The notes under the pieces: generated by a model
Database searches by the model: none
Seen by the model: the letters and a program-made list of their open reading frames with translations, nothing else
What the model was told of the DNA's origin: nothing
Shown: piece after piece, positions 8,666-19,384 of the stretch
Numbering within the stretch: position 1 is the stretch's first letter
How the letters are laid out: every line of letters begins with the position of its first letter
NCBI RefSeq assembly: GCF_014645895.1
Contig: NZ_BMMP01000011.1
Coordinates: 62,001 to 126,000, forward strand
Source of the DNA: Streptomyces daqingensis
GTDB lineage: Bacteria > Actinomycetota > Actinomycetes > Streptomycetales > Streptomycetaceae
Length of the DNA: 64,000 bases
Direction of reading: 5' to 3'
Position numbers and translations under genes: made by a program

Positions 8666-9469
8666 CTATGCGTGCTGGTACGCGACCAGCGAGATCCCCA
8701 CGTAGTGCACCGCGAAGGCCGCGAGCGTCAACGAGTGGAACACCTCGTGGAATCCGAACCAGCGCGGCGACGGGTTCGGCCGCTTGATGCCGTAGACGAC
8801 GCCCCCCGCGCTGTAGAGCAGCCCGCCCACGACGACGCAGACGAGCACGGCGATGCCCCCCTCGCGCAGGAAGTCCGGCAGGTAGAAGACGGCCGCCCAG
8901 CCCATCGCGATGTAGCAGGGCGTGTAGAGCCACCGCGGGGCGCCGACCCAGAAGACGCGGAAGGCTATGCCGAGCACGGCGGCACCCCACACGCCCCACA
9001 GCAGCGGGGCACTGTGGCTTCCGGGCAGCAGCAGGATCGTGAGCGGCGTGTAGGTGCCGGCGATGATCAGGAAGATGTTGGCGTGGTCGAGGCGCCGCAG
9101 CACGGCGTGGGCGCGCGGCCCCCAGTCGCCCCGGTGGTACAGCGCGCTGACCCCGAAGAGAAGGCAGGCCGTGAGCGTGTAGACCGCGCACGCGATGCGG
9201 CCGCGGGTGCTGTCGGCCAGCGCTGTCAGGAAGACGCCGGCGGCGAGGACGGCGGGGAACATCCCGGCGTGCAGCCAGCCGCGGAGCCGCGGCTTGATGT
9301 ACGCGGGCAGCGCCGCGGCCGCCGAAGTGACGGACGCCGCGGCCGATTCGAGGGTGGCGGCGGCGGACGAGCCGGCATGGTCCCGCTGCTCGGACCCGCC
9401 GGTGCCGTCCGTGAGGCCCGTCGAGCTCACGTGCTGGTCCGGCCGGGAGGCGTCAGTCATACGGCCCAT
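8666..9469 (-). CDS. Hemolysin III (PAQR/YqfA) family membrane protein
   Basis: PAQR-superfamily seven-helix membrane protein, about 267 residues. After a low-complexity Ser/Ala-rich N-terminal tail of roughly 70 residues come KPRLRGWLHAGMFPAVLAAG, SALYHRGDW, RRLDHANIFLIIAGTYTP (family signature with the conserved Asp-His) and a C-terminal FHEVFHSLTLAAF with the paired histidines that bind metal in this superfamily. Bacterial members are of unknown physiological role despite the hemolysin name. Two ATG codons 9 bp apart (9469, 9460) are possible starts; neither has a clear ribosome-binding site, so translation may be leaderless. Confidence 0.88.
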   Translation of the reverse strand: MGRMTDASRPDQHVSSTGLTDGTGGSEQRDHAGSSAAATLESAAASVTSAAAALPAYIKPRLRGWLHAGMFPAVLAAGVFLTALADSTRGRIACAVYTLTACLLFGVSALYHRGDWGPRAHAVLRRLDHANIFLIIAGTYTPLTILLLPGSHSAPLLWGVWGAAVLGIAFRVFWVGAPRWLYTPCYIAMGWAAVFYLPDFLREGGIAVLVCVVVGGLLYSAGGVVYGIKRPNPSPRWFGFHEVFHSLTLAAFAVHYVGISLVAYQHA

Positions 9470-9749
9470 CGTAGCTACGGGGCCGTAACCCACGAATGGC
9501 CGGTTGAACACCGAAGCCGGTCGATCGAGTGGCGATGGACACATCCTTTCCATCTGGACATGCAGCCGATACGCTCCCATGCTCAGAGGAGCAAGGGTGG
9601 CACCGGATGAGCGAGCCGCACGCACCAGCACAGCAGCACCCGCCACGAACGCATCCGGGCCGCGGCCCCCAAGGGGCAGAAGAGACGAGTCAGACCATCA
9701 GCGGATCGATGTGCACGATCCGCACGAACCCTCACAGTCTGGAGAGATC

Positions 9750-11588
9750 GTGGCGCGCAGTTCTGCGGCTCCTGTCATCAACACCGTTCCGACCCGCCAC
9801 CAGGAGCTGGTCTCCTGGGTCGAGGAGATCGCCGCCCTGACCGAACCCGAGCGGATCGTCTGGTGCAACGGCTCTGAATCCGAGTACGAGCGCCTGTGCG
9901 AAGAGCTCGTGGAGAAGGGCACGTTCACCAAACTCGACCCGGTGAAGCGGCCGCACTCTTACTACGCCGCCTCCGACCCGACCGACGTCGCCCGCGTCGA
10001 GGACCGCACGTTCATCTGCTCCGAGAAGGAGGAGGACGCCGGCCCGACCAACCACTGGAAGGCCCCCGACGAGATGCGGGCCCTCTTCCAGGGCGAGGAC
10101 GGCGAGGCAGGACTCTTCCGCGGCTGCATGCGCGGCCGCACGATGTACGTCGTCCCCTTCTGCATGGGCCCGCTCGGCTCCCCGCTCTCCGCGCTGGGCG
10201 TCGAGATCACCGACTCCGCCTACGTCGCCGTCGCCATGCGCACCATGACCCGCATGGGACAGCCGGTCCTCGACGAGCTGGGTGAGGACGGCTTCTTCGT
10301 GAAGGCCGTGCACAGCGTCGGCGCCCCGCTGGCACCGGGCGAGCAGGACGTGCCGTGGCCGTGCAACAGCACCAAGTACATCTCCCACTTCCCCGAGACC
10401 CGCGAGATCTGGTCCTTCGGCTCCGGCTACGGCGGCAACGCCCTGCTGGGCAAGAAGTGCTACGCCCTGCGCATCGCCTCCGTCATGGCGCGCGACGAGG
10501 GCTGGCTCGCCGAGCACATGCTCGTCCTCAAGCTGACGCCGCCGCGCGGTGAGGCCAAGTACGTGGCCGCCGCGTTCCCTTCGGCCTGCGGCAAGACGAA
10601 CCTGGCCATGCTGGAGCCCACGATCAAGGGCTGGACGGTCGAGACCATCGGCGACGACATCGCCTGGATGCGCTTCGGCGAGGACGGACGGCTCTACGCC
10701 ATCAACCCCGAGGCGGGCTTCTTCGGCGTCGCCCCCGGCACCGGCGAGCACACCAACGCCAACGCGATGAAGACCCTCTGGGGCAACTCCGTCTTCACCA
10801 ACGTCGCCCTCACCGACGACGGCGACGTGTGGTGGGAGGGCATGACGGAGGAGGCGCCCGCCCACCTGACGGACTGGAAGGGCAACGACTGGACGCCCGA
10901 GTCCGGAACCCCGGCGGCCCACCCCAACGCCCGCTTCACCGTCCCGGCCGGCCAGTGCCCGATCATCGCGCCGGAGTGGGAGGACCCGAAGGGCGTCCCC
11001 ATCTCGGCGATCCTCTTCGGCGGACGCCGCGCGACGGCCGTCCCGCTGGTGACGGAGTCCCTGAGCTGGCAGCACGGCGTCTTCCTGGGCGCGAACGTGG
11101 CCAGCGAGAAGACGGCCGCCGCCGAGGGCAAGGTCGGCGAGCTCCGCCGCGACCCCTTCGCCATGCTGCCCTTCTGCGGCTACAACATGGGCGACTACTT
11201 CGCCCACTGGGTGAAGGTCGGGAAGAACGCCGACCAGGCCAAGCTGCCGAAGATCTACTACGTCAACTGGTTCAAGAAGGACGAGGACGGCAAGTTCGTC
11301 TGGCCGGGCTTCGGTGAGAACAGCCGCGTCCTGAAGTGGATCGTGCAGCGGCTCAACGGCGAGGCCGAGGGCGTCGAGACGCCCATCGGCGTGCTGCCGA
11401 CGAAGGAGTCCCTCGACCGGGACGGCCTCGAACTCTCCGACGAGGAGCTCGACTTCGTCCTGAAGGTCGACAAGGAGGTGTGGCGCGAGGAGGCGGCGCT
11501 CGTGCCCGACCACCTCAACACCTTCGGCGACCACACACCGAAGGAGCTGTGGGACGAGTACCACGCCCTGGTCGAACGCCTGGGCTGA
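9750..11588 (+). CDS. pckG: Phosphoenolpyruvate carboxykinase (GTP)
   Basis: GTP-dependent PEPCK, 612 residues, the usual size. It converts oxaloacetate and GTP to PEP, CO2 and GDP at the start of gluconeogenesis in the cytosol. The kinase-1a loop is AAFPSACGKTNLAM (around residues 273-287), with the PEPCK-specific reactive cysteine just before GKT. Kinase-2 is in ETIGDDIAWM and the substrate-binding GGN motif in SFGSGYGGNALLGKKC. The GTG start at 9750 is preceded by GGAGAG at the right distance and gives the standard N-terminus; longer in-frame extensions are unlikely. A strong terminator follows the stop by about 12 bp. Confidence 0.97.
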   Translation: MARSSAAPVINTVPTRHQELVSWVEEIAALTEPERIVWCNGSESEYERLCEELVEKGTFTKLDPVKRPHSYYAASDPTDVARVEDRTFICSEKEEDAGPTNHWKAPDEMRALFQGEDGEAGLFRGCMRGRTMYVVPFCMGPLGSPLSALGVEITDSAYVAVAMRTMTRMGQPVLDELGEDGFFVKAVHSVGAPLAPGEQDVPWPCNSTKYISHFPETREIWSFGSGYGGNALLGKKCYALRIASVMARDEGWLAEHMLVLKLTPPRGEAKYVAAAFPSACGKTNLAMLEPTIKGWTVETIGDDIAWMRFGEDGRLYAINPEAGFFGVAPGTGEHTNANAMKTLWGNSVFTNVALTDDGDVWWEGMTEEAPAHLTDWKGNDWTPESGTPAAHPNARFTVPAGQCPIIAPEWEDPKGVPISAILFGGRRATAVPLVTESLSWQHGVFLGANVASEKTAAAEGKVGELRRDPFAMLPFCGYNMGDYFAHWVKVGKNADQAKLPKIYYVNWFKKDEDGKFVWPGFGENSRVLKWIVQRLNGEAEGVETPIGVLPTKESLDRDGLELSDEELDFVLKVDKEVWREEAALVPDHLNTFGDHTPKELWDEYHALVERLG

Positions 11589-11599
11589 CGCCCGGACTT

Positions 11600-11645
11600 G
11601 ACGCCCTCCCCCGGCCCGCGAGAGTGCCGGCCGGGGGAGGGCGTC
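11600..11645. terminator. Strong hairpin terminator after pckG
   Basis: A perfect 17-bp stem: GACGCCCTCCCCCGGCC at 11600-11616 pairs with its complement at 11629-11645 across a 12-nt loop. No U-tract follows, as is common in Streptomyces. It lies between pckG (+) and a convergent small gene (-) and can act in both directions. Confidence 0.85.
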
Positions 11646-11688
11646 GTGTGCGGTGTGGGGAACGGCGGCAGCCGTCCGTCCCGGCCGG

Positions 11689-12099
11689 TCAGGCGGCCGT
11701 GAGCCCGAGCGCCGAGGCGTGCCTGTCCCGGCACTCGGTGGCCAGGCGGACGGCTTCCTCGTCGTCCCGGTACGTGGCGATCACGACCGCGTGCCCGGCG
11801 AGGGTGTGCGCCCGGTGGTGGAGCGAGTCGATGTGCTCGGGGTCGGCCACGCGCACGGACGGGGCCGCGCGCAGCGGTGCGGCGCCGTCCCGGAGGCGGG
11901 TCACCTGCTCCGCCAACTCCGCGCTCGCCTCGTCCAGTTCGGAGCTCGGCGTGAGGGCACGCAGCTCGTCCGTCACCGTGAGCAGAGCAGTGAGGTGCCC
12001 TGCCAGCCGGATCTGCAGCTCCTCGGCCCGCGTACGGTGCGGGAAATCCGCGTCGGCAGCCATGGAGTGCACCGACTTGGCGCGGATCGGTTCGTACAT
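11689..12099 (-). CDS. Conserved hypothetical protein (small, helical)
   Basis: A 136-residue protein with no domain I can name. It starts MYEPIRAKSVHSMAADADFPHRTRAEELQ and is predicted all-helical, with several histidines (FPHR, LAGHLTAL, DPEHIDSLHHRAHTLAGHAVV) and an acidic central part. It is convergent with pckG. Its own upstream region contains a dyad (12138-12159) that may control it. Codon bias is normal for the neighbourhood, so it is a real gene. Function unknown. Confidence 0.7.
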   Translation of the reverse strand: MYEPIRAKSVHSMAADADFPHRTRAEELQIRLAGHLTALLTVTDELRALTPSSELDEASAELAEQVTRLRDGAAPLRAAPSVRVADPEHIDSLHHRAHTLAGHAVVIATYRDDEEAVRLATECRDRHASALGLTAA

Positions 12100-12502
12100 G
12101 ATCGGCCTCCTGGGTGACGTGGCCAGAAAACTATCCTAACTTGGACCAGGTCTAAAGTTGAGCCATGTACATGAAAGGCTGACGCGCTTTTCGGGGATGC
12201 CGCCGCGACCAGGGGCGCAGCGCGCACAACGGCGTCGACTCGCCATCGCGGGTTCGCTCGTACACCTCCGGGAACCACGGCCACGCGACCCACACGCAGA
12301 GGGGCCCCGCCCCGTCCGGCACAGCGCACAGGCAGGCGGGCAGCGCGGAACGACCCCTTCACCTGGGGCGTCACTCACCGTGTGACCGGTGTGCCCCCGC
12401 GGCACAGCTCGCCGGTGGCCCGGTCGGCGGGAACGGGCGCACCCTGCGCGGCGCCGCGACCGCGCAGCAGACGGTGCCGGCGGCGCGGCGTGCTTCCCGC
12501 CG
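12100..12502. other. Intergenic region without a supported gene
   Basis: About 400 bp between the small reverse-strand gene and the aminotransferase 3' end. It holds the dyad described separately at 12138-12159, which with the TAGGAT-like hexamer next to it on the reverse strand probably forms the promoter of the 11689-12099 gene. A forward 75-codon frame here shows Arg/Pro-rich composition and no family features and was not accepted. Confidence 0.5.
12138..12159. promoter_or_regulatory. Imperfect dyad upstream of the small hypothetical gene
   Basis: The outer arms AACTT and AAGTT (12138-12142, 12155-12159) enclose an inner GACC-A-GGTC palindrome (12144-12152). It sits about 40 bp upstream of the reverse-strand start at 12099, beside a possible -10 hexamer (TAGGAT read on the reverse strand). 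The AT-rich half sites contrast with the surroundings. Probably an operator; the regulator is unknown. Confidence 0.4.
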
Positions 12503-13714
12503 CTACGGCTGCCCGTACCCGTCGAGGAAGGCGCCGATACGGGTGACCGCGTCCTCCAGTTCGTCGACGGGCGGCAGGTTGACGATGCGGAAGTGGTCCG
12601 GTTCAGGCCAGTTGAAGCCCGTGCCGTGGACGATCATGATCTGCTCGGCCCGGAGCAGGTCGAGCACCATCTCCCGGTCGTCCTTGATCTTGTAGACCTT
12701 CGGGTCGAGCCGGGGGAAGGCGTAGATGGCGCCCTTCGGCTTCACGCAGGTCACGCCCGGGATCTGCGTCAGCAGCTCGTGGACGGTGTCGCGCTGCTCC
12801 AGGAGCCGCCCGCCGGGCAGGACGAGGTCCTTGATCGACTGGCGCCCTCCGAGCGCCGCGGCCACGGCGTGCTGCGCGGGCATGTTCGCGCACAGCCGCA
12901 TGTTGGCCAGGATCGTGAGGCCCTCGATGTAGCTCTGGGCGTGGTGCTTCGGACCGCAGACGGCCATCCAGCCGCTGCGGTAGCCGGCCACTCGGTACGC
13001 CTTCGACAGGCCGTTGAAGGTGACGGTGAGCAGGTCGGGGGCGACGACCGTGGTCGGCGTGTGCGTCGCGCCGTCGTAGAGGATCTTGTCGTAGATCTCG
13101 TCCGAGTAGACGATGAGGCCGTGCCGGCGGGCGATGTCGGTGAGGCCGCGGAGCATCTCCTCGTCGTAGACCGCACCCGTCGGGTTGTTCGGGTTGATGA
13201 CGACGAGCGCCTTCGTCCGGTCGGTGACCTTGCGCTCCACATCGGCCAGGTCCGGCATCCAGTCGGACTGCTCGTCGCAGCGGTAGTGCACGGCCGTACC
13301 GCCGGACAGCGAGACGGAGGCCGTCCACAGCGGGTAGTCCGGTGCGGGGACGAGCACCTCGTCGCCGTCGTCGAGCAGGGCCTGCATCGACATCTGGATC
13401 AGCTCGGAGACGCCGTTGCCGAGGTAGATGTCCTCGACCGACAGTTCGACGCCCTGCGTCTGGTAGTGCTGCATCACCGCGCGGCGGGCGGAGAGCAGCC
13501 CCTTCGCGTCCCCGTAGCCGTGGGCCTCGCCCACGTTGCGGACCATGTCCTCGAGGATCTCCGGCGGGCACTCGAACCCGAAGGCCGCGGGGTTGCCGGT
13601 GTTGAGCTTGAGGATGCGGTGACCCGCCGCCTCCAGCCGTGTCGCCTCCTCAAGAACCGGACCGCGGATCTCGTAACAGACGTTGGCGAGCTTCGTCGAC
13701 TGGATCACCTGCAT
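12503..13714 (-). CDS. alaA: Class I/II aminotransferase, AlaA-like
   Basis: Fold-type I PLP aminotransferase, 403 residues. Visible landmarks are LNTGNPAAFGFECPPEI at the N-terminus, YGDAKGLLSARRAV, VINPNNPTGAVYDEEML (cofactor-binding NPNNPTG), YSDEIYDKILYDG and the PLP lysine in FNGLSKAYRVAGYRSGW. The MQVIQSTKLANVCYEIRGPVLEEA beginning and the PKGAIYAFPRLD segment match the AlaA (glutamate-pyruvate aminotransferase) group. Predicted role: alanine synthesis from pyruvate and glutamate. It is transcribed away from the small hypothetical gene and lies upstream of the YyaL-type gene on the same strand. Confidence 0.88.
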   Translation of the reverse strand: MQVIQSTKLANVCYEIRGPVLEEATRLEAAGHRILKLNTGNPAAFGFECPPEILEDMVRNVGEAHGYGDAKGLLSARRAVMQHYQTQGVELSVEDIYLGNGVSELIQMSMQALLDDGDEVLVPAPDYPLWTASVSLSGGTAVHYRCDEQSDWMPDLADVERKVTDRTKALVVINPNNPTGAVYDEEMLRGLTDIARRHGLIVYSDEIYDKILYDGATHTPTTVVAPDLLTVTFNGLSKAYRVAGYRSGWMAVCGPKHHAQSYIEGLTILANMRLCANMPAQHAVAAALGGRQSIKDLVLPGGRLLEQRDTVHELLTQIPGVTCVKPKGAIYAFPRLDPKVYKIKDDREMVLDLLRAEQIMIVHGTGFNWPEPDHFRIVNLPPVDELEDAVTRIGAFLDGYGQP

Positions 13715-13787
13715 ATCGCCACCATACGGGCGGGTCCGGTGCTGCGCCTCGTGTTATTGCTCACCCCGGGGCAGGGGCCGGGCCGCA

Positions 13788-13808
13788 CGGGACGGTGTGC
13801 CCGTCCCG
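13788..13808 (-). terminator. Hairpin after the DUF255/YyaL-type gene
   Basis: CGGGACGG (13788-13795) pairs with CCGTCCCG (13801-13808) across a 5-nt loop, 11 bp past the stop of the reverse-strand gene ending at 13819 and upstream of the aminotransferase start. Probable terminator. Confidence 0.55.
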
Positions 13809-13818
13809 CCGCGGCGTC

Positions 13819-15867
<2,049 letters not shown>

Positions 15868-15945
15868 CCCTCCATCGTGCACGACGCACGTCCGCGCGTG
15901 CCGCCCCGGCCGCCCGCGTCTCCTCCCCCGCGGGCCGGCGCCCGG

Positions 15946-17109
15946 TCAGAGCTGCGCGTGCGCGCCGCCCGACGCCTCCCAGCCCGCCACCGCCAGCGCG
16001 CGGTACGCCGCGTAGTGCTGGGCCGGGTCGCCCGAGTCGGCCCACGGCATCGCCCCGACGTAGCCGTCCACCACGCGCAGCGCCTCCATCGCCTCGCCGT
16101 ACCGCTCGGCGCGTACGAGGAAGCAGACGAGCATGTGCAGGACGTGCGCCCGTACCGGGTGACGGTCCTCCACCTGGTCGACGGCGTACTCCGCCGCCTC
16201 CACGGCCTTCTCGACCTCCTCGCTCTGGTACAGCCCCCGCACGACGTTGACCTCCGGCAGGTGCTCGTACACCGCGAAGAGCGGCAGCGCGGGCAGGAGA
16301 GTGCCCTCGGGAGCCCGGGCGGCGGCAGCCTGCGCGAAGGCGTCGGCCTCGGCGCGGGAACCGCACCCCTTCTCCGACCAGTAGGGCAGCGCCGCCAGGT
16401 GCGCGCCCATGTGGTGCGGCGCCTTCCGCCGCACCGTGGCCCACAGCTCCTCGAAGTCCGCCCGCCGGTACGAGAGACGGCGGGCGATGAACAGTTCGGT
16501 GATGTGCGGCGTGGGGTCGGCGGGGGCCAGCCTGACCGCCTCCTCGCAGACGGTGCGCGCCTCCTCCAGGATGATGCGGTGGTCCGTGGACGAGGGGTCC
16601 GTCAGCGCCTGCCAGACGAGGAACTGCGCGTACACCTCCGCCCCGCCCGCGTCGTCCGCCTGCTGCGTACGCCACTCGCGCAGCCAGCGCGCGTCCCTCG
16701 CGGCGGCGTCCTTGCGGAAGGAGACACCGCCGCTCGCGTCACCCGCGGGGGCGTCCGGCACGCCCAGCTCCCGGGCCCGCGCCAGCTCCATCGCGGCGGC
16801 GCCCGCCAGCGACTGCACCCGCTGCCAGCGCAGCTCCCACTCGTCGCCGGTGAGCGCGAGCATGCGGGCGACGGGCTGCCAGTCCTGGGTGCGCTGGGTC
16901 TCCTCCAGCGCTTCGACGAGCTCCTCGTCCGGGCCGGGCAGCCGCACGTCGAGGTGCTCCGCGGGCACGAATCCGTAGCCGCCGCCGGGGTCGAGGGCCC
17001 GGGCGTAGCCCTGGGCGCCCTCCAGCCGCTGCCGGCGCCGGCGTATCGCGGGTGCGACGAGGACGCCGAAGATGGCGGTCAGTGCAACGAGTACGAGCAG
17101 GGCTTCCAT
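15946..17109 (-). CDS. Membrane-anchored hypothetical protein with TPR-like helices
   Basis: A 387-residue protein with one N-terminal membrane segment (EALLVLVALTAIFGVLVAPAIRRRRQR, inside-positive C-terminal flank), then a soluble part rich in alternating helices: ARALDPGGGYGFVPAEHLD, a long EELVEALEETQ region and repeats such as PTPHITELFIARRLSYRRADFEELWATVRRKAPHHMGAHLAALPYW. This suggests TPR/Sel1-like helical pairs. No catalytic motif is visible. It lies 78 bp after DUF255 on the same strand order and is divergent from metB with only 112 bp between starts. Function unknown; a scaffold role is a guess. Confidence 0.75.
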   Translation of the reverse strand: MEALLVLVALTAIFGVLVAPAIRRRRQRLEGAQGYARALDPGGGYGFVPAEHLDVRLPGPDEELVEALEETQRTQDWQPVARMLALTGDEWELRWQRVQSLAGAAAMELARARELGVPDAPAGDASGGVSFRKDAAARDARWLREWRTQQADDAGGAEVYAQFLVWQALTDPSSTDHRIILEEARTVCEEAVRLAPADPTPHITELFIARRLSYRRADFEELWATVRRKAPHHMGAHLAALPYWSEKGCGSRAEADAFAQAAAARAPEGTLLPALPLFAVYEHLPEVNVVRGLYQSEEVEKAVEAAEYAVDQVEDRHPVRAHVLHMLVCFLVRAERYGEAMEALRVVDGYVGAMPWADSGDPAQHYAAYRALAVAGWEASGGAHAQL

Positions 17110-17221
17110 GGGTGCGTTTCTCCCCGTGAGTACGCGTGTGCCGCGTTTGAGGCGGCGCTCGGAGGACGCGGTTCGTCGTAGCCGCTCCGCCTCCACCGTA
17201 CGGCGCATTACCCTTCGCCCC

Positions 17222-18400
17222 ATGACCGACCAGCACCTCGACGGGCCGACGCCCCAGAACTTCGAGACCCTCGCGATCCATGCGGGGCAGACCGCGGACC
17301 CCGCCACCGGGGCGGTCGTGCCGCCCATCTACCAGGTGTCCACGTACAAGCAGGACGGGGTCGGGGGGCTCCGCGGCGGCTACGAGTACAGCCGCTCCGC
17401 GAACCCCACCCGCACCGCCCTGGAGCAGAACCTGGCCGCGCTGGAAGGCGGGCGCAACGGCTTCGCCTTCGCCTCCGGCATGGCCGCGGAGGACTGCCTC
17501 CTGCGGACGCTGCTCGTGCCGGGCGACCACGTCGTCATCCCCAACGACGCCTACGGGGGCACCTTCCGCCTCTTCGCGCGGGTCGCCGAGCGGTGGGGCG
17601 TGGAGTGGTCGGTCGCCGACTCCTCCGACCCCGCCGCGGTACGCGCCGCGCTCCGAGACCGCACGAAGGCCGTGTGGATCGAGACGCCCTCCAACCCCCT
17701 CCTCGGCATCAGCGACATCACGGCGCTCGCCGAGGTCGCACACGGTGCGGGGGCCCGGCTGGTCGTCGACAACACCTTCGCCAGCCCGTACCTGCAGCAG
17801 CCGCTCGGCCTGGGCGCGGACGTCGTCGTGCACTCGACGACGAAGTACATGGGCGGGCACTCCGACGTGGTCGGCGGCGCCCTCGTCGTCGACGAGGCGG
17901 AACTGGCGGCGGAGATCGCCTTCCACCAGAACGCCATGGGCGCCGTGGCCGGCCCCTTCGACTCCTGGCTGGTGATGCGCGGGACGAAGACGCTGGCCGT
18001 ACGGATGGACCGGCACAGCGCCAACGCGACCCGCGTCGCCGAGATGCTCACCGCGCACCCCAAGGTGACCCAGGTGTACTACCCGGGGCTCCCCTCCCAT
18101 CCGGGGCACGAGACCGCCGCGAAGCAGATGCGCGCCTTCGGCGGGATGGTCTCCTTCCGCTTGGCGGACGGCGAGGAGGCGGCCGTGCGCGTGTGCGACA
18201 GCACCGAGCTGTTCACGCTCGGGGAGTCGCTCGGCGGCGTCGAGTCGCTGATCGAGCACCCGGCACGCATGACGCACGCGTCGGCGGCGGGATCGGCACT
18301 GGAGGTCCCCTCCGACCTGATCCGGCTCTCGGTCGGCATCGAGTCGGCGGAGGACCTGCTGGCGGACCTGCGTCAGGCACTGCAGAAGGCCCTGGGCTGA
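17222..18400 (+). CDS. metB: Cystathionine gamma-synthase / Cys-Met metabolism PLP enzyme
   Basis: Trans-sulfuration PLP enzyme, 392 residues. It shows FETLAIHAGQTADPATGAVVPPIYQVSTY, YEYSRSANPTRTALE, the GRNGFAFASGMAAE turn and the PLP lysine in DVVVHSTTKYMGGHSDVVGG. The C-terminal SLGGVESLIEHPARMTHAS motif is standard. Predicted reaction: gamma-replacement between an O-acylhomoserine and cysteine to give cystathionine; some members act as gamma-lyases, and the sequence alone does not separate the two. The ATG start is at the family N-terminus. A terminator hairpin follows the stop by 8 bp. Confidence 0.9.
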   Translation: MTDQHLDGPTPQNFETLAIHAGQTADPATGAVVPPIYQVSTYKQDGVGGLRGGYEYSRSANPTRTALEQNLAALEGGRNGFAFASGMAAEDCLLRTLLVPGDHVVIPNDAYGGTFRLFARVAERWGVEWSVADSSDPAAVRAALRDRTKAVWIETPSNPLLGISDITALAEVAHGAGARLVVDNTFASPYLQQPLGLGADVVVHSTTKYMGGHSDVVGGALVVDEAELAAEIAFHQNAMGAVAGPFDSWLVMRGTKTLAVRMDRHSANATRVAEMLTAHPKVTQVYYPGLPSHPGHETAAKQMRAFGGMVSFRLADGEEAAVRVCDSTELFTLGESLGGVESLIEHPARMTHASAAGSALEVPSDLIRLSVGIESAEDLLADLRQALQKALG

Positions 18401-18407
18401 GGCGGGC

Positions 18408-18431
18408 GGGGACCGCCGGGCGGCGGTCCCC
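18408..18431. terminator. Hairpin terminator after metB
   Basis: GGGGACCGCC (18408-18417) and its exact complement (18422-18431) form a 10-bp stem with a 4-nt loop, between metB (+) and the reverse-strand small membrane gene. Likely bidirectional. Confidence 0.8.
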
Positions 18432-18496
18432 GTCAGCCGCCGCGTGCGCCGCCGGCCTCACGAAGCCCCAGCGCTCACAGGCGTCGACGGCCGCCG

Positions 18497-18745
18497 CTAC
18501 CAGCCGAGAGGCGGCGTCGTCTGCTGCGGCGGCCCCACCCAGGGTTCGGTGACCGCTGCCCACACCGCGAAGGCGACGGCGGCCGCGAAGAAGATCCACA
18601 GCAGCCACTGCGCCGTGCGCCGGCGGTGCGCCGTGCGGAGCCCGAGCAGCATCGCGCGCTCGGCGAGGTCCGTCGGTACGGGGCCGGGTGTGCCGCTCTC
18701 CAGCATGGCCCGCACCTCGGTCTCCTTGCGGTCGGGAAGTCTCAT
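18497..18745 (-). CDS. Small single-pass membrane protein next to a sigma factor
   Basis: An 82-residue protein with an N-terminal cytoplasmic part (LPDRKETEVRAMLESGTPGPVPTDLAERAMLLGLRTAHRRR), one membrane segment (WLLWIFFAAAVAFAVWAAV) and a short Pro-rich tail. Its start overlaps the sigma-factor stop by 4 bp, so the two are translationally coupled. That arrangement is typical of ECF sigma/anti-sigma pairs, but no zinc anti-sigma motif (HxxxCxxC) is present, so an anti-sigma role is only suggested by context. The metB terminator lies just beyond its end. Confidence 0.7.
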   Translation of the reverse strand: MRLPDRKETEVRAMLESGTPGPVPTDLAERAMLLGLRTAHRRRTAQWLLWIFFAAAVAFAVWAAVTEPWVGPPQQTTPPLGW

Positions 18746-19320
18746 GCGACGCCCTCCGGGTCCCGTCCGGCACGCTCGCCTCTCCTCGCGCCGCCCAGGC
18801 CGCCGGAATCCGGCGCCCCCGCCTCGCGGAACACCGCGCCGGAGACGAGGCGCCGGATGCCCTGGCGGCCGTCGCCGCCCGCCTCCGCGCTGCTCAGCAT
18901 CGCCGCCATCCCCCTCTTGGACAGCTCGCGTACACGCTCGACCGGAAGTCCCAGCGTGGCGGCGACCTGCTCCTCCGCCACACCCTCGTAGAGCCGCAGC
19001 ACCAGCATCAGCCGCTCCTGCGGCGGCAGCCGCCCCAGCAGCCCGCCGCGCGGCCGCCGGTACCGCCAGGCGTGGTGCGCGAAGTGCACCGCCAGGTCGT
19101 GCCGCGTGTGTTCGTACGGATCCTCGCCGCGCAATCGGTCCCAGTCCGCGTACGTACGGGACAGAGCCCCCACGAGGAGCTGCTGCGCGGCCGGAGCGGC
19201 TCCGGACGGTTCCGCCGTGAGCAGCGTGGCGGCATGCAGCAGCCTGCCTGCCGCGCCCGCGACGAACGACTCGAACTCACGGACTCGGCGGCGTTCCCGT
19301 CGTTCTCGCCGGTCACCCAC
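18742..19320 (-). CDS. Sigma-70 family RNA polymerase sigma factor (ECF-like)
   Basis: A 192-residue sigma-like protein. Region 4 is clear: GRLPPQERLMLVLRLYEGVAEEQVAATLGLPVERVRELSKRGM, a HTH with LPVERVRELSKRG as recognition helix. Region 2 is poorly conserved (FESFVAGAAGRLLHAATLLT, then the YADWDRLRGEDPYEHTRHDLA segment), typical of SigE-group members of Streptomyces. The GTG start overlaps nothing upstream; a MarR gene ends 64 bp before it on the same strand. The stop overlaps the small membrane-protein start. Probably directs a minor regulon; the target promoters are unknown. Confidence 0.78.
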   Translation of the reverse strand: MGDRRERRERRRVREFESFVAGAAGRLLHAATLLTAEPSGAAPAAQQLLVGALSRTYADWDRLRGEDPYEHTRHDLAVHFAHHAWRYRRPRGGLLGRLPPQERLMLVLRLYEGVAEEQVAATLGLPVERVRELSKRGMAAMLSSAEAGGDGRQGIRRLVSGAVFREAGAPDSGGLGGARRGERAGRDPEGVA

Positions 19321-19384
19321 CGTGTGCGCCTCCCACCCGCCCTGCGGCGCCTATGGCCATAGGACGGCAGCAGGGCTGATCAAA

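Noticed and set aside
12158..12385. A 75-codon forward frame in the pck-aminotransferase gap
   Set aside because: Arg/Pro/His-rich product, no ribosome-binding site and no family features; it starts within the dyad region.
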